In this document: positions 22,001 to 28,076 of the stretch, piece by piece
Numbering within the stretch: the first letter of the stretch is position 1
Layout: each line of letters opens with the position of its first letter
Source of the DNA: CALREJ01 sp964533375
GTDB lineage: Bacteria; Patescibacteriota; Gracilibacteria; Peribacterales; Peribacteraceae
DNA length: 64,000 nucleotides
Direction of reading: 5' to 3'
NCBI GenBank assembly: GCA_964533375.1
Contig: CAZHLW010000002.1
Location: 62,001 to 126,000, forward strand
Translations under genes and position numbers: made by a program
Notes under the pieces: model-generated
Database searches by the model: none
Told to the model about the DNA's origin: nothing
What the model saw: only the letters and a program-made list of their open reading frames with translations

Positions 22001-22166
22001 CCGCTTTCTTCAGCCAGTTATAAAACGTCGAGCGGCTGATGCCGAAACGGCGGCATGTCTGACTCGCATCTCTGCCGTGTGTCGCATAATGCAACAGACA
22101 ATCCAGACGTACTCTCGCAGTACGGCTCAGCTCATGCAGATCCGCCTGCTTGCGCAGCGCTTCCAA
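19059..22166 (-). CDS. Membrane-tethered protein: transposase-type HTH region fused to TM segments and a secreted adhesin-like domain
   Basis: 1,035 residues in one uninterrupted frame. Residues ~16-135 match the paired helix-turn-helix region at the N-terminus of IS481/IS630-type transposases (TCRRFGISRSTFYNWLKK, then EDRSKAPKH, then LSPSTVGRIINRHG), but no DDE catalytic domain follows. A TM helix (~162-180), a Ser/Thr-rich outside segment (~185-355), a second TM (~362-385), a basic loop (GRKRKTIRR) and a third TM (~408-428) ending in SADAATT come next. The remaining ~600 residues are a secreted beta-rich domain with phage-tail-like repeats. The predicted topology puts the HTH in the cytoplasm and the adhesin outside. 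Start is TTG 22164-22166; no in-frame ATG or GTG lies between it and an upstream TGA. It could be a ToxR-like one-component regulator or a surface protein with a vestigial fusion. Confidence 0.75.
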   Translation of the reverse strand: MEALRKQADLHELSRTARVRLDCLLHYATHGRDASQTCRRFGISRSTFYNWLKKADLEDPSSFEDRSKAPKHVPQPEADEQTIALIRAYRESRAQLNREKISELLQAEHGILLSPSTVGRIINRHGFYFGDSLLHKEKRAAHLSSDAVAQTRSVTAKHLRSTLATAVVLSVAGMAAVRADTAAAMEGSVYQLHTTFPSQTAAQQLEGAAFTVEDGAITDTKQPLSGSVYQITDGAGLSSSASSVASSASSDAAPSSAAQTPVTGSVTGDVPVGGGRRSSAQSSAYSSQSVEAVASSGASSSDEPEDMSSSSVSSATPEIPLEGWQSRMPDGAPVSLQGDFYCPVLQSVEVSHSAALPLPASVASVELLWFILILLTAGAMAGVHLWLWVIGRKRKTIRRTTVLRGMVRLLQRTMIALLMGAALLALFLLHTVSADAATTGPLNHRYQGHLLTSAGVPVTTPVTIRLSYWKSADFTPADLGGDGSLNVGAAEYVQWQEEHTITPTSDGSFAVEIGSLQPLPDFRTLPASTLGSLFLQVDVKAAGDPDSTYDLLDANPADTTVDRTSVLSLPFARNADLLDQRDVGTGSGSIPVLSSGASLYLNGDLLINSDNEGRDAVLTFGNDLLRETIRFSSANSRFEFSDDVQIAGNLGVTGALSGALLHAEQSLTTSGSLVFEGAASGSSLYLGTSLKGAGLTACTDPAASKLLYDAATGRFSCGADQTGASEIGTAAFSGSVRAVGDPDYLKKTGGTMTGTLTIDVKNGTPATIGLNVINTVSGAVIHAEKELTTSGTLSVEGAGVFEGSLTFGDAISDAITVHAGTWTFMNDTNIVLNGGVNGLSFDTDTLSVDALNNRIGILTTAPETELEVAGTISGSLIRAGNMTLSGAVVYSSGNTLKQTAKGASGQLLISQGTSAPEWKNPTGSMVWFLNGTQVTGASQGARIRMPFDMTVTAVTMDTTGAPTGAALIADIKKNDATIFSTKPQINDGAVTGGTNAVFSDTFLPAGTLITIDIAQVGSTYAGSGLTINLTGIRKY

Positions 22167-22234
22167 TGTCTTCTCGACAGCCTCCGATTGGTGCGGGTAG
22201 GATTCCGTGTGGGTGTTTGTGTAGGTTTCCCATC

Positions 22235-22281
22235 ATTATAGCACGAAAGAGGGAAAAGTGTCCATGTTCATGCTGAACATG
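22235..22281 (-). promoter_or_regulatory. Promoter with palindromic operator upstream of the HTH-adhesin gene
   Basis: Minus-strand -35 TGGACA (22264 to 22259), an 18-base spacer and a perfect -10 TATAAT (22240 to 22235). The perfect inverted repeat CATGTTCATGCTGAACATG (22263-22281; 8-base arms, 3-base centre) overlaps the upstream edge of the -35. Since the gene encodes a DNA-binding region, autoregulation is an attractive inference. Confidence 0.55.
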
Positions 22282-22537
22282 ACTCAGAAATGAGCCAAAG
22301 ACGCATGGACGGCTGCTGAAAAAGGTTTGTGCAGGATGTTTCTGACCTTTTGGCTTGTATTTGCGGAAAATAAAAAACCTTTACCCTGAATCATCGCTAG
22401 TCATGTCCTGAAAACCGAAAGAAAGTGTCCGCCTTCCTGCTGACCTTTTTTCAGAACACAGCGCTTCGGGCAAAGGAGAAACAAGCGAACCCTGTGTCCT
22501 GACTGTTGCTGCACATAGTTATGTAATAAAAACAGTC
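22282..22537. other. Intergenic region without recognised gene
   Basis: About 255 bases between the operator above and the terminator of the next gene. I see no ORF with a ribosome-binding site, no tRNA-like fold and no repeat shared with the rest of the window. Confidence 0.6.
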
Positions 22538-22565
22538 AAAAAAATGCCACCCGGATGGATGGCAT
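22538..22565 (-). terminator. Rho-independent terminator of the 22597-23910 gene
   Basis: On the minus strand a 9-bp stem with one mismatch (ATGCCA.CC / GG.TGGCAT) and a 4-base loop is followed by seven T. It lies 31 bases beyond the stop codon. Confidence 0.8.
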
Positions 22566-22596
22566 TCTGCATTATTTCTGACAAGGTTGATGTCTT

Positions 22597-23910
22597 TTAC
22601 GGCGTCGTCGTCTCGAAGTTCAGGTTCAGGAAGCCGGCGGCGGCATTCGCTCCTGCGGCATTGGTTGACGCAACTTTCACGTACACCGTTATGTAGCCCT
22701 TCGGCGTCCAGGTACCTGCCGACTGGGGACCGGTAATGGTGCCTGTGGTCCAGGCTGTGTTGGCAAGTCCTTCCGCACCGGCAAGGGTCACAATCGCACC
22801 GGCGGTATCTCTCATACGGACGGTCAGGTGGTTGCTGGCTGCAGATGCAACACCGGTCTTGTATTTGAATTCGATCGGCTTCATGGCATCCCAGCTGCTG
22901 AAGTTATCCGGCAGTCTGACGCGGGTGGAAACCCAGTAATCCTGGATCGTGGCCTTGCTGGACGTCCAGACGTAGGAGTTATCGAGTGCGGAGGTTCCGC
23001 CGGATGCGGTCAGCTGACCGATGTAGGTGGATCCCGAGGAGAAGTAGATGGCACCTGCATATTCCGGATGCAGGGAAATGAGGTTGCCGCTTCCGTTACC
23101 GACTGCGGTATTGGCCCATGTCAGGTTGCCGGCACCGTCATTTCTCAGGAAGGTGTTGGAGCCACCCTGGGTTGTCGGAGCATTGTACGTGATACCGCGC
23201 AGGTTGAGCGCGCCATCCACGGTGAGCGTGGAACCGGACAGGTTTCCTTTGGTGCGGATGGAACCGGTTGCGGTCAGTGTGCCGCCGACTGTCGCATTGC
23301 GGTCAATGTTCAAACTGGAACCGGACAGATGTCCAAGGACGCTCACGCCTCTGGAGAACTGGAATCTCTGTGAGGCATTGAGGTATTTCAGTGTCTGGGC
23401 GGATGTCGCATTCCCGAAGTTCAACACCGCGTCATTCGCCGTGTTCTTGGAGTTGATGGTGATGTCTCCGCCTGTTCTAATGGCACCGGAAGCGGTGAGT
23501 GTTCCGTTCGTGCCCTGGATATCGGCAGGGCCGCTCAAGCGGAGCGTCGTACCCGTGAAGCCTCCTTTGGCACGGATGGCACCGGAAGCGGTAATGTTGC
23601 CGCCGACGTTCGCGTTGCGGTCAATCACGAGAGAAGAACCGGACACCGTACCAAGGACGCTGATGCCCTTCGAGAACTGGAACCGGTTATTGGTGCGGTC
23701 GTAGGTAATGGTTTCAAGGAGTGTCTGTCCGAAGCGGATGACAATGTTCGTCGTGCCGTCACCTTCATCAATCGTCTGGAATGATTCCGTGTTCACAAGC
23801 AGTGTCGGCTTCCAGCTGGATGCCGCAATAGCGGTCTGGGTCACAACCAGCGAGACGGCAGATGCCGCAACGAGAGCGCGTTTCCAGTGGGGGAAGAAGA
23901 TGCTACGCAT
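22597..23910 (-). CDS. Secreted beta-rich surface protein (shares modules with the two neighbours)
   Basis: 437 residues. A signal peptide (RSIFFPHWKRALVAASAVSL ... IAA, cut near residue 29) is followed by repeated motifs of the type RFGQTLLETITYDRTNNRFQ, then FSKGISVLGTVSGSSL, seen at least twice. These resemble the long beta-prism or fibre repeats of phage-tail-like adhesins. The C-terminal ~150 residues, starting SLHPEYAG, match the C-terminus of the 24024-26348 protein (TLHPEYPN ... WTST ... DTAGA). It lacks internal TM segments. It has its own promoter and terminator, so it is probably monocistronic. Function unknown; likely exported and perhaps assembled with its neighbours. Confidence 0.75.
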   Translation of the reverse strand: MRSIFFPHWKRALVAASAVSLVVTQTAIAASSWKPTLLVNTESFQTIDEGDGTTNIVIRFGQTLLETITYDRTNNRFQFSKGISVLGTVSGSSLVIDRNANVGGNITASGAIRAKGGFTGTTLRLSGPADIQGTNGTLTASGAIRTGGDITINSKNTANDAVLNFGNATSAQTLKYLNASQRFQFSRGVSVLGHLSGSSLNIDRNATVGGTLTATGSIRTKGNLSGSTLTVDGALNLRGITYNAPTTQGGSNTFLRNDGAGNLTWANTAVGNGSGNLISLHPEYAGAIYFSSGSTYIGQLTASGGTSALDNSYVWTSSKATIQDYWVSTRVRLPDNFSSWDAMKPIEFKYKTGVASAASNHLTVRMRDTAGAIVTLAGAEGLANTAWTTGTITGPQSAGTWTPKGYITVYVKVASTNAAGANAAAGFLNLNFETTTP

Positions 23911-23939
23911 AGAAGGTATGTGTGTATTGGTTTCCAGAC

Positions 23940-23945
23940 ACTATA
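23940..23945 (-). promoter_or_regulatory. -10 box TATAGT of the 23910 gene
   Basis: TATAGT on the minus strand lies 29 bases before the ATG, so this gene has a short 5' UTR. A small inverted repeat (TATTGA ... TCAATA, 23977-23994) lies further upstream in the intergenic space. Confidence 0.4.
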
Positions 23946-24023
23946 CCACAAATGCATTCTATGTGCTCGCATATGTTATTGACCCAAATCAATAATAGTA
24001 TGAAATAGTATTATGATTTCCTC

Positions 24024-26348
24024 TTAATTACCCGTCAACTTTACGTACTTCAAGCCAAAATCCCCCAGCATCATCTGCGCATTGTCTTTTCCGGCCAAAC
24101 GGAAGCGCACAATGACTGTTCCGCCCGGTGTCCAGGCCGGTGTACCGGAAAAACCGAGCGTCTGCGATGTCCAGGACGTATTGGCAAGGTTCGTGGATGT
24201 CCCGGTCAGCGTCACTGCGGCACCGGCAGTGTCATACATCTGCACATCCATTTTGCTGATGGAAGGATCTCCTGAGCTCGACTTATAAAAGAAGGTGAGC
24301 GGAGAAGCATCCCAGCGCACAAACTGCGACGGCAATGTGAACCGGAGCAGCACATCGTAGTCTTGGAGGGTTGGACGGGTGGACGTCCACATATAGGCGT
24401 TTTTCAGCGTGACAGCGTCGTTAATGACAGACAATTGGCCGACATTATCTGTGTCATCGGCGGTATAGGATGCATTTGGATACTCCGGATGCAGGGTTGT
24501 TTCGACCAGTTCTTCGCGATCGTCTGTGAGCGGCGTGCGGCGGTCAACAATGAAATCAACAGCACCGGCGTTGGTGACCACTTCCGCAAGGGGAATGTAG
24601 CTTTCATCCGTCGGGAACGGCATGGTGCGGACAGCGAGTCCGCCGGAACCGAAGAAGACGTAGTTGGTGGCATTCGCTTCCACTGCCGATGTCGCGCCCG
24701 CAAAGTCCACCGTCGTTCCAGCCAGGCGATAGTTTCCACCCGTAATGGTGATGTTCAGGCCTGCACCCGAAGAGACTTTGAGCGCATCAGCCGTTCCACC
24801 TGCGAGTGCCGTAATGTCGACACCGTTGATGAGCCCAAGCACCGTCAGGTTTCCCTGAATGCGCACGGAGTCGTTGAAATTGAAGCGGTTGTTGATCGTG
24901 TCATAACTGAGTGTCTTTGCCAGCGCGGCACCAAACTGGAGAGAAATGGAACCGGTGGCGGTATTGGTGCTGTCGAGAATCAGTTTCACACCCATCAGTT
25001 CAGGCGGAATAGCGGATGATGGCAGCTTGCCGCCGGGACCAAGCAACGGAATGGAACCGCTGCCTGTGCCGATTTCGCGCTGGTCGATGGTATCGGCGTT
25101 CTGCGCAAACGGTACCGACAGAATCGGGGAGCGGTCGACTGCGGTATCGGCCGGATCGACATCAAGCACTTCGTAGGATGTATCCGGCGCCGCCTGCGTC
25201 TTTACTTCCACCTGCAGGAACAAACTCTGTAATTCTGCAGCAGTGTAACCGGTCAGATCCGGCAGAGCGTTGATAGCCCCGAGCTGCACCGAGAAGTAGC
25301 CGTTGCTGTCCGGGGTGACCGTCGCCACTTCCTGCCAGCCGCCATAGGTCGCTGCACCGGTATTGAGTGATCCGGCAGCAATGTCTGATACGTCGAGATC
25401 CGCACTCTTCCAGAAACTGAAGCGAATGTTATGTGCAGTCGTAATGGGCTGGCCTGCACTGTTGAGCAGATGACCGTTATACACGTAGCGCTGCGGTACG
25501 GTGGTTGCAGCATCCGCCGTGTAACTCATGGCGGCAATCGCACCGGTCATAGACGCAAGCGTCAGCAGCATAATGGCATGCGCCGTCAGCCTGCTCTTCT
25601 TCTTTGTGGATGATGCCGTTTTCTTCCTCACCACCGTGATGCTCTTTTTCCGGCGCAGCACCAGGCGGTAGCCGAGGATGCCTGTGAGCACTCCGAGGAT
25701 GAAGCCAAGGACAAAGAGCGTCCACAGATCAAACAGCTGGAGTGAGGATCCGGCAATGATGTTTGTGAGCAGAATGCGGCAAATCTGTTCTGCGCCGCTT
25801 GCGGCAGGACACTCTGCTGCTGGGTGCAATGTATCGACAATCACGATACCTGTGACTGATGATGCCGATGTATCCGCACTCACTACTGATGATGATGCAC
25901 CTCCGGATGCGAGCGATGATGGCGACTGCGACCGCGTTGATGCGCGGGAGCGGGGAACGGAACGCACGGACGATGCAGCAGGATGCAAAGACGATCCTGC
26001 ACTCACAGAACTGTTGCTGCCGCGGTGTCCGCCAATCGGCTCAGCGGGTGACGGCGTGGCTGATGTGGCAGTCGATGTCTGTGCAGCAGAGGACGCCTGC
26101 GCTGCGGGGTTCGGCACAATCTGGAAACTGTTGCTCGCAAGGGGCGCAGTCTGGCGCCAGGTAATACCGCCCGTCATCTGAAAACCCGGTGATGTTCCGC
26201 CGTTATGCTCATCATACGTCGGCGAATCGGCATCGATGTTATAAGACGGACTCTGCGCTGCAAATGCAGAAGTGGCCCCAAAGACACAACCAAGAACGGC
26301 GAGGAACGCCGTAAGGATCATGCCGGTAGTATTTTTTGACGTATTCAT
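24024..26348 (-). CDS. Multi-pass surface protein with Ser/Thr-rich linker and secreted beta-rich domain
   Basis: 774 residues. An N-terminal signal/TM segment (ILTAFLAVLGCVFGATSAFA) precedes an extracytoplasmic region and a long low-complexity Ser/Thr/Pro-rich linker. A TM helix (~195-220, LFVLGFILGVLTGILGY), a strongly basic cytoplasmic loop (LRRKKSITVVRKK) and a further TM ending in TADAATT come next. The rest is a secreted domain beginning YVYNGHLLNSAGQPITT and IRFSFWKSAD. This layout parallels the 19059-22166 protein from its second TM onward, including the ADA-ATT site that looks like signal peptidase cleavage. The C-terminus (LHPEYPN ...) matches the 22597-23910 protein. There is no HTH region. 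Probably a cell-surface adhesin or filament component; unproven. Confidence 0.75.
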   Translation of the reverse strand: MNTSKNTTGMILTAFLAVLGCVFGATSAFAAQSPSYNIDADSPTYDEHNGGTSPGFQMTGGITWRQTAPLASNSFQIVPNPAAQASSAAQTSTATSATPSPAEPIGGHRGSNSSVSAGSSLHPAASSVRSVPRSRASTRSQSPSSLASGGASSSVVSADTSASSVTGIVIVDTLHPAAECPAASGAEQICRILLTNIIAGSSLQLFDLWTLFVLGFILGVLTGILGYRLVLRRKKSITVVRKKTASSTKKKSRLTAHAIMLLTLASMTGAIAAMSYTADAATTVPQRYVYNGHLLNSAGQPITTAHNIRFSFWKSADLDVSDIAAGSLNTGAATYGGWQEVATVTPDSNGYFSVQLGAINALPDLTGYTAAELQSLFLQVEVKTQAAPDTSYEVLDVDPADTAVDRSPILSVPFAQNADTIDQREIGTGSGSIPLLGPGGKLPSSAIPPELMGVKLILDSTNTATGSISLQFGAALAKTLSYDTINNRFNFNDSVRIQGNLTVLGLINGVDITALAGGTADALKVSSGAGLNITITGGNYRLAGTTVDFAGATSAVEANATNYVFFGSGGLAVRTMPFPTDESYIPLAEVVTNAGAVDFIVDRRTPLTDDREELVETTLHPEYPNASYTADDTDNVGQLSVINDAVTLKNAYMWTSTRPTLQDYDVLLRFTLPSQFVRWDASPLTFFYKSSSGDPSISKMDVQMYDTAGAAVTLTGTSTNLANTSWTSQTLGFSGTPAWTPGGTVIVRFRLAGKDNAQMMLGDFGLKYVKLTGN

Positions 26349-26369
26349 TTTTTATTTGATTTTCATACC

Positions 26370-26375
26370 ATTATA
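26370..26375 (-). promoter_or_regulatory. -10 TATAAT of the 26348 gene
   Basis: Perfect TATAAT on the minus strand, 21 bases before the ATG, with a weak -35 (TAGACT, 26399 to 26394) at 18-base spacing. Confidence 0.5.
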
Positions 26376-26445
26376 ACATTTATTTTAAAGAAAGTCTATA
26401 GTCTATCTGATACGCTACAACACGCCGTTTTGTCAAAAGGGCCAG

Positions 26446-26473
26446 TTGGCTTTTCTCTAGCCACTGTTAGAAT
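26446..26473 (+). promoter_or_regulatory. Promoter of the SLH-domain gene
   Basis: -35 TTGGCT (26446-26451), 16-base spacer, -10 TAGAAT (26468-26473). Transcription should start near 26480, giving a leader of about 17 bases without an obvious Shine-Dalgarno. Confidence 0.6.
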
Positions 26474-26496
26474 TCCGATGTTTCCAAGCTCTATCC

Positions 26497-27507
26497 ATGA
26501 TGAAATCCCTCCGTCTCAGTCTCGTTCTGGCATCGCTGCTCGCTCCGGCTTCGCTCTTTGCCCAGACCCCCTCTTTTTCTGATCTCAAACCGGACAACCC
26601 CGCCTTCACCGCAGTCGAATACCTGAAGTCCCAGGGAGTGTTGTCCGGCTACAGCGACGGCACCTTCCGTCCGAACCAGTTGGTCACCCGTGCAGAAGCC
26701 GTGAAAATTATTGTGGCGCCGCTTGTCTCTGCAGAAAAACTGGCAACCTATACCACCACGCCGTTCAACGACATCCCCGCAGGAACCTGGTACCTGCCCT
26801 ACACACAGGCCGCTCTCACGCTGAAAGCAATCGACGGCCCGCCCGCAAAGCCCGGCTTCAAGGGCGCAAATAACGTGACGCTCGCGGAGTTTTTGAAGAT
26901 CATGGAAATCGCGAATGGCATCAACTACAACACTGCCTACAGCGAGATTACCTATCCGCTTTCGGTGGATGTCCAAAACAGCAGCGACTGGTACTACGCC
27001 CCCATGCGCTATGCGATCACGGCATCGATGGTGATTGTAGGAGAAGACGGCACGCTGCAGCCCGGCAGAACCCTCAACCGCGGCGACGTCGCAACGCTCA
27101 TCTACCGCTACATGATGTACAAAGACGGCCGCCGCACGCAGGCCCTCCTTTCAGAAGTGGAAGGGGAGATTGTGAACGTGCTGCAGCTCCTCGAAACCAA
27201 AGACATCATGCAGGCGGACCTTGCCTCCAGCCGCGCACTCCTTGCCGCCCGCGGCGCACTTGCCAGCCGCCCGGAGGAACCCATTGTGAAAGGCGCCATG
27301 AAAACCGCCGAAGGATTCCGCACGCTCGTGAGCGCCTTCATTGCAGGATCGACCGGTCAGTACCAGCAGGCTGTCACACTGTCCGGCGAAGCCTGGAATC
27401 TGGCACAGAAAGCCCGCGAATTCGCCCCCGCCCTCGACCCGCTCGCCTCGCAAATGCAGACGATTGCCAAGAGTATGGCCGATGAGGCCCGGAAGAATTT
27501 GCAGTAA
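26497..27507 (+). CDS. SLH-domain secreted protein (S-layer/cell-wall attachment)
   Basis: 336 residues with a signal peptide (ending LFAQ). Three SLH-type segments follow. The first is clear (FSDLKPDNPAFTAVEYLK, then GVLSGYSDGTFRPNQLVTRA). The second (PFNDIPAGTWYLPYTQAA) and third (DWYYAPMRYAITASMVIVGE) are more divergent. SLH domains anchor proteins to cell-wall polysaccharide in other bacteria. The C-terminal ~130 residues are alpha-helical (Ala/Leu/Glu-rich). Standing next to a cluster of surface proteins, it could anchor the outer layer. ATG at 26497 is followed by a second ATG; either could start. Confidence 0.85.
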   Translation: MMKSLRLSLVLASLLAPASLFAQTPSFSDLKPDNPAFTAVEYLKSQGVLSGYSDGTFRPNQLVTRAEAVKIIVAPLVSAEKLATYTTTPFNDIPAGTWYLPYTQAALTLKAIDGPPAKPGFKGANNVTLAEFLKIMEIANGINYNTAYSEITYPLSVDVQNSSDWYYAPMRYAITASMVIVGEDGTLQPGRTLNRGDVATLIYRYMMYKDGRRTQALLSEVEGEIVNVLQLLETKDIMQADLASSRALLAARGALASRPEEPIVKGAMKTAEGFRTLVSAFIAGSTGQYQQAVTLSGEAWNLAQKAREFAPALDPLASQMQTIAKSMADEARKNLQ

Positions 27508-27544
27508 AACGCGTTATTTGCAGCAGGAAAGCAAGATCAGATAG

Positions 27545-27572
27545 TTGCTTATATTTAATATTGTTTTATAAT
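27545..27572 (+). promoter_or_regulatory. Conserved orphan-gene promoter TTGCTT-N16-TATAAT (copy 1)
   Basis: -35 TTGCTT (27545-27550), 16-base spacer ending GTTT, -10 TATAAT (27567-27572). The same module, including the spacer end, occurs at 48774 and 49225. Confidence 0.75.
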
Positions 27573-27578
27573 ACTAAT

Positions 27579-27625
27579 ACCAGCTTGTTGCTGGTTTCAA
27601 CTATTGTTTGCCAGCATCACGCTGG
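27579..27625 (+). promoter_or_regulatory. Two tandem leader hairpins with the same stem
   Basis: ACCAGC-TTGTT-GCTGGT (27579-27595) and CCAGC-ATCAC-GCTGG (27611-27625) lie between the promoter and the Shine-Dalgarno GGAG of the 27653 gene. The identical stems with different loops suggest duplication or a paired structural role. Confidence 0.6.
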
Positions 27626-27652
27626 TTTTCACATCACTATTGGAGATCTATT

Positions 27653-27997
27653 GTGTCGTTACCATTGCCTGACATTGTGCTCGATCCAGCGGGAAATATG
27701 ATGCTGGATTGTGACTCAAGCATCACGAAACTTGTACACCTCACTATCGATTGCGGAGATATTGGGACAATATCTCGACCGGGTTTAAATCCAAAGGTCG
27801 CACATTATCTCGGGTACATTGTACCTCTGTCTCTGTATATGCGAGTAAGGATCGACAAGGAAACGGGAAAGCTTGTCGCAACCAACAGCGGCGAAAGGCC
27901 CTCATCGCTTGATTTGCGGTTTGAGGGGCGCGACCAGCCATTCCAATTCATGATCCCCGTCGGAGAAATGATTATTGGAACTGTGACAATTGAGTAG
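27653..27997 (+). CDS. Hypothetical small protein (orphan gene)
   Basis: 114 residues from a GTG start (27653) that has GGAG nine bases upstream. No signal peptide, TM helix or motif I recognise; composition is mixed alpha/beta with several charged loops (DIVLDPAGNMMLDCDSS, and near the C-terminus PVGEMIIGTVTIE). It stands alone with its own promoter, a structured leader and a strong 3' hairpin. That arrangement recurs for other orphan genes here and differs from the leaderless core genes, suggesting a separate origin or regulon. Function unknown. Confidence 0.6.
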   Translation: MSLPLPDIVLDPAGNMMLDCDSSITKLVHLTIDCGDIGTISRPGLNPKVAHYLGYIVPLSLYMRVRIDKETGKLVATNSGERPSSLDLRFEGRDQPFQFMIPVGEMIIGTVTIE

Positions 27998-28030
27998 CGG
28001 CGCACAACTCCTATCGATGTGATGTGTCCC

Positions 28031-28069
28031 GCCGGTCTACTCTGAACTTTCAGGATAGACCGGCATTTT
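28031..28069 (+). terminator. Strong terminator hairpin between the 27653 gene and topA
   Basis: GCCGGTCTA (28031-28039) pairs perfectly with TAGACCGGC (28056-28064), with extra pairing inside, followed by ATTTTT. It terminates the plus-strand gene and could also serve topA, which ends at 28077 on the other strand. Confidence 0.8.
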
Positions 28070-28076
28070 TATATAT

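Noticed and set aside
19059..22166. An insertion sequence or transposase gene
   Set aside because: Only the HTH region is present; there is no DDE domain, no terminal inverted repeat pair and no target duplication.
22200..22596. tRNA or small RNA gene in the intergenic gap
   Set aside because: No cloverleaf or T-loop signature; only the promoter/operator and a terminator could be supported.
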